From Sinorhizobium medicae (GTDB lineage Bacteria; Pseudomonadota; Alphaproteobacteria; Rhizobiales; Rhizobiaceae): a DNA stretch of 64,000 nt. Location: the NCBI RefSeq assembly GCF_007827695.1, contig NZ_VITA01000010.1, positions 151,534-215,533 on the forward strand. The letters run 5' to 3'. Within the stretch, counting starts at the first letter, position 1; the number at the start of each line of letters is the position of its first letter. Positions 20,468 through 28,895 of this stretch are shown piece by piece. The position numbers and the translations under genes were made by a program. The notes beneath the pieces were generated by a model. That model was given only the letters and a program-made list of their open reading frames with translations. It made no database searches and was not told where the DNA came from.

Positions 20468-22030
20468 ATGACCGCCATCAACGACTTCCAGCGTCAGGCG
20501 ATCGCCGCTCACGTGGCCCAGCGACTGGCCGGCCCGGCTCGGGCAATACTGAGCTTCCAGGAACTGCTGATCGAGCAGGCGCGGGATCTCGGCTTGCTCC
20601 ACACCAAGAGCGACATCGACCGGATCGGCGCCGCAGCAAGGCAACTGAACAATCTGATCGATAGCCTTCTCGATGGAACTGCCTGCGCTCTGGAGGAAGG
20701 AGCAGCGGAGGCGGAGGCAAGGTTCCGTCACGATCTGCGGACGCCGCTCAACGCCATAATCGGCTATTCCGAAATGATTCTCGAAGAAGCAAGGGATTCG
20801 CAGCAGCATGCGCTGACAGAGGATCTCCAGGTCATACTCTCGGCGGCCGCCGAGCTTCTGAAGCAGGTCGACGCGATCGCCAGTCTTTCGCGTGGGGAGG
20901 TCGCAGAGGTGCTTCAACCGGAGGAGCGGGTCGACATTGACGCGGCCGGGCTCGAACGGCTCCTGTCGACGGCCGAACAGACGCCATTGCCGGACAGGGT
21001 CGGCAGAATTCTCGTCGTCGACGACGTGGCAAGCAATCGTGATCTTCTTTCCCGACGGCTTCGACGGGAGGGCCATCGGGTGGTCACCGCCGAATCCGGA
21101 CGATCCGCGCTTGCAAGACTGGCCGAAGACGAGTTCGATCTCATCCTGCTCGACATTCTCATGCCCGATATGAACGGCATCCAGATGCTTTCGCGATTGA
21201 AGTCAGAGGAGCGATGGCAGCACATCCCGGTGATCATGATATCGGGCCTGAGCGAGGTCACCGCGGTAGCCCGATGCATCGAGGCCGGCGCCGACGATTA
21301 TCTGACCAAGCCCTTCAACCCGATACTTCTGCGCGCACGGATCAATTCGACCCTCGAGAAGAAGCGCTGGCTAGACCGAGAGCACCGCTATCTTCAGCAG
21401 ATAAAAGCGGAAAAGTCGCGGGCGGATTCGCTCATTCGCGCGATTCTGCCGGACCAGATCGTTTCGCGGCTGCAGAACGGGGAAGAGATCATCGCCGACC
21501 GCTTCGAAGAAGTTTCCATTCTGTTCGCGGATATTGTGGGCTTTTCGCCCATTGCGGCGAGGCTGACTCCGTCCGATCTGGTCAGGCGCCTGGATCGTAT
21601 GTTCAGACAGTTCGATTTGCTGACCGAGCAGCACGGTGTGGAGAAGATCAAGACCATCGGAGACTCCTATATGGCCGCCTGCGGGATCCCCGAGCCTGCA
21701 ACGGATCACGCCGACAGGATCGTGGCTCTCGGAAAGTCCATGCTGAGATCGTTGCGCGACATGGAGCCCGAGAAGGAGCGCTTCCGGATTCGGATCGGGA
21801 TCCATTCAGGGCCGGTCGTTGCCGGGCTGATCGGACGGCTCCGGTTCGTTTACGACGTTTGGGGTGAAACGGTGAACATCGCGAGCCGGCTCGAATCCCA
21901 GGGTGTGCCCGACGGCATACAGATATCGGACGCGACGCGGCGCGCGCTTCAGGGGCAGTGGACGCTCGAACGGCGCTCTGCCCAGAACCTGCGAGGCATC
22001 GGCGCAGTCGAGACCTTTCTTGTTCGGTGA
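20468..22030 (+). CDS. class III adenylate cyclase with DHp-like and receiver domains
   Basis: 520 residues, no membrane segment. Residues ~80-145 form a histidine-kinase-type dimerisation domain with a potential acceptor H88 ([18 protein letters not shown]) but no ATPase domain follows. Residues ~178-295 are a receiver (D229, K281). Residues ~345-520 are a class III cyclase with metal-binding D355 and D399, K395 and D463 at the adenine-selecting positions, and N470/R474 (WGETVNIASR), so ATP is the likely substrate. The H-box matches that of the kinase two genes upstream almost exactly. It starts eight bases after the response-regulator stop. I infer phosphorelay control of cAMP synthesis. 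Confidence 0.88.
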   Translation: MTAINDFQRQAIAAHVAQRLAGPARAILSFQELLIEQARDLGLLHTKSDIDRIGAAARQLNNLIDSLLDGTACALEEGAAEAEARFRHDLRTPLNAIIGYSEMILEEARDSQQHALTEDLQVILSAAAELLKQVDAIASLSRGEVAEVLQPEERVDIDAAGLERLLSTAEQTPLPDRVGRILVVDDVASNRDLLSRRLRREGHRVVTAESGRSALARLAEDEFDLILLDILMPDMNGIQMLSRLKSEERWQHIPVIMISGLSEVTAVARCIEAGADDYLTKPFNPILLRARINSTLEKKRWLDREHRYLQQIKAEKSRADSLIRAILPDQIVSRLQNGEEIIADRFEEVSILFADIVGFSPIAARLTPSDLVRRLDRMFRQFDLLTEQHGVEKIKTIGDSYMAACGIPEPATDHADRIVALGKSMLRSLRDMEPEKERFRIRIGIHSGPVVAGLIGRLRFVYDVWGETVNIASRLESQGVPDGIQISDATRRALQGQWTLERRSAQNLRGIGAVETFLVR

Positions 22031-22153
22031 CGGCTCTGCCCAGCGCGGGAGAGGTTCTTCCGGCATCCGGCTCTTGGCCGCACCATCAGCCTTTATTCCG
22101 CCCGTTTCTTCATTCTCTGTTAAGGAATACTTTCCTCTGCGGAGAACGAGCTC

Positions 22154-23455
22154 ATGGCCCTCGGCGCATCCCAACGTTTGAATGACGGCGTTGCGGCCGT
22201 GGAAACCATGACGCGTTTCGCGCTCGCAGTGCTGGCGCTTGCCTCCGGCGTCTACACCTATCTCGGCGTCCGCAGTATCCTTGATGGTTCGCCGACGGCA
22301 GTGTTCTTCGCAGCGATCATCTACTCGGCCTCGGTCTCCGTCGGCATCTACGCCTTCTGGTCCTACATGGCGCGCTTCTATCCGCATGTGACCACCCATG
22401 CCGGCCGGGTCGCCATGCTGGGCGTGATGGCTCTCGGTGCTGCCATGATCATCGCCATGTCCAGCTGGCTCAACGCAGCGGCGCTGGCGGGGTCGGCCGC
22501 ACTCGAACAGCACCTCGCGGAGACGGTGGAAGACTATACTGCCGACCTCGACCAGGCGCATCAGAACGCACTTGCAGCCCAGAGCCTGCTGCCCGATATC
22601 CAACGCGCATCAGAACGCTTTGCCCAGCTTGCCGCCTCGGAGCGGCAATCGGGCGCGCTCACCGGCACCACGGGTTCGGGAAGCGTGGTGCAGCTTCTGT
22701 CGCAGATGTCGGCCCAGATGAAGGATCTGGAAAACGGCATCAATGCTTCTCGGGAACAGGTCGCGATGCTGTTCAATCAGGGACAGAAGCGGCTCGAGAC
22801 CATGCGGACGCTGGTATCTGCGCCTGGTGCGGTCACGCCGCGTGCCGATCAGTTCTCCTCCGAAGTGGTGGCGCTTACGGGGGTGATAACATCGCTCGGA
22901 CAGACTTCGATCGCGCCTTCGATCCGCCGCGCCGCAGACGACCTGTCCCTCGGCTTCATCGCGCCGGTGGCCGATGGCGGCGATGCCGACCTCGTCACCC
23001 GCCAGGACCAGGTGATGGAGACGGTGCGGGCTTCGGTGGCAGCGCAGTCCAAGGTTCTCTCGGATGCGGCAGACGAAATACTGGGTCGGACGCCGGTGGC
23101 GGAGCGACGCTTCGTTCCGCTTTCATCCGCCGAGGCGGTTCTGCGCTACGCGGCCGATTTTATTCCCGCCTGGGCCGGTGCCATTTCCATCGACCTGCTG
23201 CCGGGCGTGTTGGTCTTCATCCTCGCGACCGTGCACGGGGCGATCCGCAGGCAGGAGGAGAAACTGCCCTTTGCCGAGCGCATCACGGCCGCCGAGCTTC
23301 TGCAGGCCCTGGAAGTCCAGCGCGCGGTGATGGCGAATGGGGGCCAGAACGGCGAGGCAGGCGATTTGGTGGAAATGGAGGGCGATGAGCCGAACAACAT
23401 CACCAGCCTCGACCCGAGGGTGCGCGTAAAGGACCGGTCGCATGAGGATCGATGA
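22154..23455 (+). CDS. membrane protein with long periplasmic coiled-coil region, unknown
   Basis: 433 residues, family not recognised. Hydrophobic helices are visible at about 20-42, 48-70 and 88-112, and one at about 342-368 (IPAWAGAISIDLLPGVLVFI). Between them lie about 220 residues rich in Ala, Gln and Glu, probably helical. The cytoplasmic tail is acidic. The stop overlaps the next gene's start by 14 bases, so the two proteins are made together and may form a complex with the membrane-anchored ClpP-like product. Confidence 0.75.
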   Translation: MALGASQRLNDGVAAVETMTRFALAVLALASGVYTYLGVRSILDGSPTAVFFAAIIYSASVSVGIYAFWSYMARFYPHVTTHAGRVAMLGVMALGAAMIIAMSSWLNAAALAGSAALEQHLAETVEDYTADLDQAHQNALAAQSLLPDIQRASERFAQLAASERQSGALTGTTGSGSVVQLLSQMSAQMKDLENGINASREQVAMLFNQGQKRLETMRTLVSAPGAVTPRADQFSSEVVALTGVITSLGQTSIAPSIRRAADDLSLGFIAPVADGGDADLVTRQDQVMETVRASVAAQSKVLSDAADEILGRTPVAERRFVPLSSAEAVLRYAADFIPAWAGAISIDLLPGVLVFILATVHGAIRRQEEKLPFAERITAAELLQALEVQRAVMANGGQNGEAGDLVEMEGDEPNNITSLDPRVRVKDRSHEDR

Positions 23456-24230
23456 CGCTTTCAGGGCGCTGATGCGGCTCGACGACGGTGTGCTGATGCG
23501 CGGCGCCTTTTTCGTGATGCTCTCGGCTGCCGGGATCTTCCTGCTGATCGACATGCGCGAGATCGCGGCCATGAATGCAGGGTTGCCGGGTTTTGATCCG
23601 ATGCTGGAGGATAGTCCGGTTCTGCCTCCGGCGGTGACGGAGGCTGCGCCCAAGGGGCCGCCGGTTCATCCCGCAAGCTCCGATGAAGTCCTGCGTCAGC
23701 CGATGAGGTTCGAACTAGGGTCCGGCGGTGTCCTGCTTGCCGAGGGTACGATCGATCTCGGAGCCGGTGAGCGCTTCGCGCAAGAGATCGAAGCGCGCGG
23801 GGAGTATGTGAAGACCGTGGCCCTCAACTCGCCCGGTGGATCTGTCGACGATGCGCTCGCCATGTCCAAACTGATCCGTGAAAAGAAGCTCGATACAAGA
23901 ATAGCCTCGAGGGCACTCTGTGCCTCGTCCTGTCCGATCGTTTTCGCCGGGGGTGTGGCGCGTGTCGCGGCCAGCGATGCGCTGATCGGCGTGCATCAGG
24001 TCTTCAGCGGCGGCGGCGACGACCGGCCGACGCCGGCGCAAGCCATGTCGTTTGCACAATCCACCACCGCCCGTGTTGCTCGCCATCTCGACACGATGGG
24101 CATCGGCGCCGGGCTCTGGATCAATGCTCTCGAAACGCCACCCGACCGGCTTTACTATCTGACCGCCAAGGAGATGGCCGAGTTCCATCTGATCACCGAG
24201 CCGGTCGAGACAGCCAAGAAGAAAGAATGA
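23442..24230 (+). CDS. membrane-anchored ClpP/SppA-like protein (COG3904 type)
   Basis: 262 residues: one N-terminal membrane segment (~20-37), a Pro-rich linker (~45-80) and a crotonase/ClpP-like domain facing the periplasm. PGGS at 131-134, CASSCP at 160-165 and H185 match the positions of the oxyanion loop, catalytic serine and histidine in ClpP/SppA-like proteases, so proteolysis is plausible but unproven. The two cysteines flanking the putative serine (C160, C164) may form a disulfide. It overlaps the previous gene by 14 bases. Confidence 0.75.
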   Translation: MRIDDAFRALMRLDDGVLMRGAFFVMLSAAGIFLLIDMREIAAMNAGLPGFDPMLEDSPVLPPAVTEAAPKGPPVHPASSDEVLRQPMRFELGSGGVLLAEGTIDLGAGERFAQEIEARGEYVKTVALNSPGGSVDDALAMSKLIREKKLDTRIASRALCASSCPIVFAGGVARVAASDALIGVHQVFSGGGDDRPTPAQAMSFAQSTTARVARHLDTMGIGAGLWINALETPPDRLYYLTAKEMAEFHLITEPVETAKKKE

Positions 24231-24268
24231 TCTCTCCTGCAGAACGCGGACCATGTCTGACGTATGGC

Positions 24269-25066
24269 TCAATCGCCTTCATCGGGTATGTTGAGCATGT
24301 AGCCGCACGCCTTGCAATGGACGGCGTCCGTGTCATGCCTCTGCAACCCGCATTGAGGGCAGGGAAAGTTGACCTTGTAGGGTCTGACCACGGCCTGGGC
24401 CAGCCTTACGAAAAGCGATATCCCGACGATCATCGTCACCACGGAAGTGAGCTTGCCGAGCGTGCCCGGCAAGGTGATGTCCCCAAAGCCCGTCGTCGTG
24501 ATCGTGGCCACCGTGAAATAGAGGGCGTCGACGAAGCCCTCTCCGCCTTCCCGGTGATAGAAAAACGTCGTGTAGACGAAACCCGTTACGACGAAGAGGA
24601 ATGCGAGAAAATTCAGGCACGCACGGACGACTTCCTGCAGGTGCGACCAGCCCGCGCGGCGGAGACCCTCGAGCAGCAGCGGACTCTTGCCTATCGCCCA
24701 TATGCGCATGACCCTGAGGAATGCGAAGTTGAAGAGGAGATCGGGGAAGAGCAGCGTCCCTAGAATGACCACGTCCACCCAGGTCATCGGCCGACGCAGG
24801 AAACGCTTGACCGAAGGAGCAGCAAACGCTCTTGCGATGAGCTCGCAGCCGATCCATGCAGCGATGATATAGTCGATGATGAGATAGGAGGGACCCGCCC
24901 TCAGATAGGGACCGAGGATGAAAAACGCGAGGATACTGAGGTCGATGATGGCCAGCAGCGCCTGCCACCGCAGCGCCCAGGGATCCCGCCCGCGTTCCAG
25001 CCTTTGCAGCGCCAGCCTTATCGAGTTCAACTTCGAATGCGCGCGCGGCTGGTCGGTCATGTCCAT
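24269..25066 (-). CDS. potassium-channel-like membrane protein with C-terminal zinc ribbon
   Basis: 265 residues: helices over ~35-180 in a voltage-gated-channel-like arrangement (positively charged segment FLRVMRIWAIGKSP), a pore loop with filter-like TTTGFGD (residues ~190-196, compare TVGYGD) and a final helix. The C-terminal tail carries CPQCG (C236, C239) and CKACG (C251, C254), a four-cysteine zinc ribbon. Ion conduction is inferred from the pore motif. The start is uncertain: ATG codons at 25066 and 25060 are both possible and neither has a strong ribosome-binding site; longer frames run into the SDR gene. Confidence 0.82.
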   Translation of the reverse strand: MDMTDQPRAHSKLNSIRLALQRLERGRDPWALRWQALLAIIDLSILAFFILGPYLRAGPSYLIIDYIIAAWIGCELIARAFAAPSVKRFLRRPMTWVDVVILGTLLFPDLLFNFAFLRVMRIWAIGKSPLLLEGLRRAGWSHLQEVVRACLNFLAFLFVVTGFVYTTFFYHREGGEGFVDALYFTVATITTTGFGDITLPGTLGKLTSVVTMIVGISLFVRLAQAVVRPYKVNFPCPQCGLQRHDTDAVHCKACGYMLNIPDEGD

Positions 25067-25128
25067 GAGAGTTGAGATAGGGGACGCCGAATCCCCGGTC
25101 AAGGGCGCAGCCGCTCGGCCTAAAGGCG

Positions 25129-26028
25129 TCAACCCTTGGCCCGGCGTCCTCCACTGACCTCGGTTCCATCCTGAACCGGGCTATGCACTGCACCGGGAGA
25201 GTTTGTAGCCGGTGGGGCGCCCATCTGCGTCTTGTGCATCATGCGTGCCATCACCGCATCGGCAGCGCCTGGTAGGAACCGCTTCGCCGCAATCTTGATC
25301 GCCCCGTCCCATCCGACGATATCCTCGTTGCTCGGATCGCGTGCCGCGGCCAGGATCGCATCGGCTACGTTCTCGGGATCGTGCAACGGCGTCGGCGGCC
25401 GGACCTCGTGCCCGCTATAGTTTGCCACGTGATCGAAGAAAGGCGTGTCATGGGCCGTCGGCATGATCGCGCATATGTGGATGTTCTCCTGCCCCGCCTG
25501 CTTAACCTCCTGCCGCAGCGAATCGCAGAGGCCGATCACCCCGTGCTTGGACGCGGTGTAGGCGGCGTAATATGGCACGGTTTCTCTGCCGAGTTCGGAG
25601 GCTATGTTGATCAGGATGCCTGATCCTTGCTGTCGAAACTGGCGGTAGGCATGAAAGCTGCCGTAAAGCGTGCCGAGCAGGTTGGTTTCGACGACTTTGG
25701 CCTGATCTTCGAGCGGGATGTCCTCAAATGGGCCGATAGCACCGACGCCGGCATTGTTCACCCATATGTCTATGCGGCCGTACTCGGCGAGTGCGGCGGA
25801 GGCAAGCCTGGCGACCCTCTCTCTGTCGCTGACATCGGCCTCGATCGCCAGCGCCGGAGCGCCGAGTGAACGGCATTCCCGCGCAAGCTCATCCAGGAGA
25901 TTTCCTCGTCGGGCGGCGAGCACCAGCGAGCAGCCCTCCCGGGCAAAGCGCCGCGCTGCGCCCTTTCCGAAGCCACTTGAAGCGCCTGTGATTACGACTA
26001 CTTTGCCGCTCAAGTCTTGCCGCGCCAT
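25129..26028 (-). CDS. short-chain dehydrogenase/reductase
   Basis: 299 residues of the classical SDR family: nucleotide motif TGASSGFGKG near residue 14, NNAG, and the active-site pair in YAAYTASK. The C-terminus extends ~50 residues beyond the core (VMARMMHKTQMGAPPA), as in SDRs often found beside stress genes. Cofactor is probably NADP (AARR after the second strand). Substrate unknown. It is followed 60 bases later by the channel-like gene on the same strand. Confidence 0.88.
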   Translation of the reverse strand: MARQDLSGKVVVITGASSGFGKGAARRFAREGCSLVLAARRGNLLDELARECRSLGAPALAIEADVSDRERVARLASAALAEYGRIDIWVNNAGVGAIGPFEDIPLEDQAKVVETNLLGTLYGSFHAYRQFRQQGSGILINIASELGRETVPYYAAYTASKHGVIGLCDSLRQEVKQAGQENIHICAIMPTAHDTPFFDHVANYSGHEVRPPTPLHDPENVADAILAAARDPSNEDIVGWDGAIKIAAKRFLPGAADAVMARMMHKTQMGAPPATNSPGAVHSPVQDGTEVSGGRRAKG

Positions 26029-26139
26029 GACACGGTCCTTTCATGATTGAGGGCTACTCAATTTTTGCGCGTCCATTGAGATGCGCGCTTGGTAGCGACG
26101 CCTTGCATCCCAACCGTCCCGCCGGCCCTCTGTTCCAGA

Positions 26140-26398
26140 GTTCTCGCACGGCGGCATCCAACCGTGCCGACACCGTAGCCGCTCGGGACACGGCACCTCA
26201 GGCCGCCGCTAAGCGCCACCCAGGAAATGTGCCCGCAGATTGTCTCCCGAACGGAATGATGCCGACCACAACGACGGTCAGTGCCGAGATAACCGATACG
26301 ATGACCAGGCCGAGCTGCAGGGTGCGCTGATAATTGGGCCCCAGCCCGATACTGACATCGCGGCCGAGCGACAGCACCGTCAAGCGATCGGCGGCCAT
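26140..26398 (-). pseudogene. remnant of FecCD-type iron-siderophore ABC permease
   Basis: The minus-strand frame from 26398 reads DRLTVLSLGRDVSIGLG and VSVISALTVVVVGIIPF, characteristic of the C-terminal third of CeuB/FatD-like permeases. After IPF the expected LGLIVPN block is missing; GDNLR (26233-26247) then appears in one frame and WVALSGG (26202-26222) in another, both expected next in this family. So this is a truncated, frameshifted remnant. The first two thirds of the gene are absent, and it directly abuts a broken DUF2218 gene. Confidence 0.75.
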
Positions 26399-26419
26399 TA
26401 TTGTGTTCTTCCCGTCGTC

Positions 26420-26700
26420 CTAGAAATCGGTCCAGTGAAGCGGTCCCGCGTTCTCGCGAAACGCAGGAGGTGGCCTTCGATGACGTGCTTGGACTTGCGC
26501 GAGGTCGGCGTCGTCGGCCGACACGACACGGATGTGCAAGCCGTCCGGGGCTGACTTGAGATAACCCGTTCCGCAGGAAAAACGCAGTTCGGCGCAGTCA
26601 TCGACCTGCTCTACGGCGATCTTATGCGCAAAATGCTTGCACAACTGAAGGAGGTATTTTCCACCGGTCTCCGTCAGAAAAGTGTTGCCCCTTCACGCAT
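26420..26700 (-). pseudogene. frameshifted DUF2218 family gene
   Basis: Starting at ATG 26700 (GGAG upstream) the frame reads MREGATLF then stops; the next frame continues LTETGGKYLLQLCKHFAHK through VVSADDADLAQVQ; a third stretch HVIEGHLLRFA is in another frame, and FRENAGPLHWTDF returns to the second. Joined, these give a complete ~95-residue DUF2218 protein, a family commonly beside siderophore uptake genes. At least three indels are needed, so this is a decayed gene and not one sequencing error. Confidence 0.78.
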
Positions 26701-26878
26701 CTTATTCTCCCAATTGACATCATTCGGATGCGGCGTCACTAGCACAGACGTATAAAGTTGTCTCTTCAATCATGTTTGTTTTGCGGAAATCGGCACAAGA
26801 TTTCGTGCCGGCCGCCTTGGGCAACGGGGGCGCGGGAATAGGGTGCTGAAGCACGATTGCTGTAGGTAGGCTCGACCT

Positions 26879-26925
26879 GGAGCGGGATGAGGAAAACCGC
26901 GCACGCTTTTCCTCGTCCTGCTCTG
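26879..26925 (+). repeat. partial RIME-like palindrome (copy 4)
   Basis: GGAGCGGGATGAGGAAAACC, then GCGCACGCTTTTCCTCGTCC and TGCTC: the right palindrome of the repeat family only. It lies 55 bases downstream of the inositol-monophosphatase-family gene (minus strand) and may terminate or stabilise that transcript. Confidence 0.6.
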
Positions 26926-26979
26926 CGCGAGCGCTCCCCGAACGCCGGCGGGCAGATGCCCCAGAACCAGAAGCGCGTG

Positions 26980-27780
26980 TCAGATGCCTGCAAGCTTTCT
27001 CAGGTCCTCGACTGCGCCGGGTGCCGCGGCAAGCACCGCTGCACCCTTGGTCAGCCCTTCGCCATCGGTGGGGAAGGGCAGGTACCAGCCTCCCGCTTCC
27101 TTGACCAGGCAATAGCCGGCGAGGCAATCCCACGCGTGCATATAGGGCTCGTAGTAGCCTACAAGGCGGCCGGCCGCGACATAGGCCAGCATGAGTGCGC
27201 CGGAACCGTTGCGAATGAAGGTGCCGCCGGCTTCCAGAAGATTTTCGACCATCTTTCCGACGAAGGCGGGTTTTACGTAGTTGTTGGCGCCAAGCCCGGT
27301 CACGTGGTTGCGAATGGTCCGGGAGCCATCGATCGCGAGCGTCTTGCCGTTTAGGCGTGCGCCAAGCCCGAGTGCCGCCGCATAGAGTTCACCGTAGCAC
27401 GGTGCGGCGATGACTCCCACCACCGCTACGCCGGCATGGACAAGGGCGATGGAGACGCACCAGTTGGGCATGCCGTTGACGAACGGGCTGGTGCCGTCGA
27501 TCGGATCGACCGCCCATGTGAAGCCCGAACTGCCGGGAACAAGGCCATACTCCTCGCCGAGCACGCCATCTTCCGGGTAGGCTTCCGCGATCCGGTCGCG
27601 GATCAGTGTTTCGACCTCCCGGTCGGCGATGGAAACCAGGTCCTGGGGATCGCGCTTCGTTTCTATGATCAGCGTCTCGCGGCGCGTGAAATATTCGAGC
27701 GCCACGGCGCCTGCCTCGCGCGCGATGGTTTCGGCCAATGCCAGGCGGGCTTCCAGCCCGGGAACGACGTGAGATGTCAT
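26980..27780 (-). CDS. inositol monophosphatase family phosphatase
   Basis: 266 residues with the family's metal-site motifs: GEEYG, DPIDGTSPFVNG and HAWDCLAG. The family removes phosphate from myo-inositol 1-phosphate, histidinol phosphate, fructose 1,6-bisphosphate or similar. It is the last gene of the minus-strand operon SBP-permease-ATPase-phosphatase under the LacI regulator, 53 bases after the ATPase. That context suggests it dephosphorylates the imported substrate. Cytoplasmic; no signal peptide. Confidence 0.88.
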   Translation of the reverse strand: MTSHVVPGLEARLALAETIAREAGAVALEYFTRRETLIIETKRDPQDLVSIADREVETLIRDRIAEAYPEDGVLGEEYGLVPGSSGFTWAVDPIDGTSPFVNGMPNWCVSIALVHAGVAVVGVIAAPCYGELYAAALGLGARLNGKTLAIDGSRTIRNHVTGLGANNYVKPAFVGKMVENLLEAGGTFIRNGSGALMLAYVAAGRLVGYYEPYMHAWDCLAGYCLVKEAGGWYLPFPTDGEGLTKGAAVLAAAPGAVEDLRKLAGI

Positions 27781-27833
27781 CAGGAATTCCTTGGTTGCGA
27801 AATGTTGAGGGATCGCTCTGTCATGATCTCGGG

Positions 27834-28895
27834 TCAGCCGCTGATGACGGCGATGCCGCGCTCCTTGAAGGCGATTGCCACGTTCGTTTGCGGCGCAAGT
27901 GCGCGCTCCACTGCTGTATCGACGACGAAAAGCGTGCCTGCGGCGGTCTTGACCTCGTACTCGACATGGTCGCCGAGATAGGCCGTGTGGGTGATCTCGC
28001 CTGAGAAGCTGCCGCCGGTTGCCGCCTCGAGCGCGATCGCGTTCGGGCGGACCGCGAGCTTCGCCGGACCGGGACGCATGCCGCGGCCGCGCACGCGATG
28101 CGTCAGCTGCTCCACGCGGACCGTGGCCTCGTGGCCGTCCACGTGGATGACGTCGCAGGCGACGACATTCGCCTCCCCCATAAAATCGGCGATGAAGGCC
28201 GAGGCAGGCGTCTCGTAAAGTTCGCGCGGCGCACCCTCCTGGGCGATGTTCCCGTCCTTCATGACGATGATGCGGTCTGAGACGGCAAGCGCTTCGTCCT
28301 GGTCGTGCGTGACGTAGACGGCCGTGAAACCCAGTCGCTGCTGCAGCTCGCGGATTTCGGTTCGGACGCGGCGCCTCAGCCTCGCATCGAGATTTGATAG
28401 CGGCTCGTCAAGGAGCAGAACCTGAGGCTCCAGTACCAGCGCACGCGCAACGGCGACGCGCTGCTGCTGTCCGCCGGAGAGCTCCGCCGGCAGGCGCTGA
28501 CCCATGCCGGGAAGGCCAACGAGCGCCAGTCCCTCTTCGGCTCTCTGCCGCGCCTCATTGCGCTTAATTCCGGAGGACTCGAGGCCGTAGGCGACGTTGT
28601 CGAGGGCATTCATATGCGGGAAGAGCGCGTAGGACTGGAAGACCATCGACACGTCGCGTTCGTTTGCGGGCAGCATCGTGACATCCTTGCCGCCGATCAG
28701 AATGCGCCCCGATGTCGGATGCTCGAGGCCCGCGAGCATACGGAGCGTCGTCGTCTTGCCGCAGCCGGATGGTCCGAGCAGCGTCACGAGCGTACCCGGT
28801 TCGATGGTCAGCGACAGATCGGGAATGGCGGTAAAGACACCGAATTGCTTTCGCACGTTCCGGAAGACGACGGAACCGGGAGCCACGATGGTCAT
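27834..28895 (-). CDS. ABC transporter ATP-binding protein, Afu/Fbp (Fe3+-type) family
   Basis: 353 residues: Walker A GPSGCGKTT, signature LSGGQQQRVAVARAL, Walker B LLLDEPLSNLD, and a C-terminal TOBE domain (~270-345). It overlaps the permease gene by four bases. The family powers import of ferric iron in some systems and of sugar phosphates in AfuABC. Start at 28895 keeps the overlap typical of coupled ABC genes. Confidence 0.92.
   Translation of the reverse strand: MTIVAPGSVVFRNVRKQFGVFTAIPDLSLTIEPGTLVTLLGPSGCGKTTTLRMLAGLEHPTSGRILIGGKDVTMLPANERDVSMVFQSYALFPHMNALDNVAYGLESSGIKRNEARQRAEEGLALVGLPGMGQRLPAELSGGQQQRVAVARALVLEPQVLLLDEPLSNLDARLRRRVRTEIRELQQRLGFTAVYVTHDQDEALAVSDRIIVMKDGNIAQEGAPRELYETPASAFIADFMGEANVVACDVIHVDGHEATVRVEQLTHRVRGRGMRPGPAKLAVRPNAIALEAATGGSFSGEITHTAYLGDHVEYEVKTAAGTLFVVDTAVERALAPQTNVAIAFKERGIAVISG

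Noticed and set aside
26198..26398. Intact 66-residue membrane protein
   Set aside because: The sequence is the truncated end of a FecCD permease, with later family blocks in other frames.
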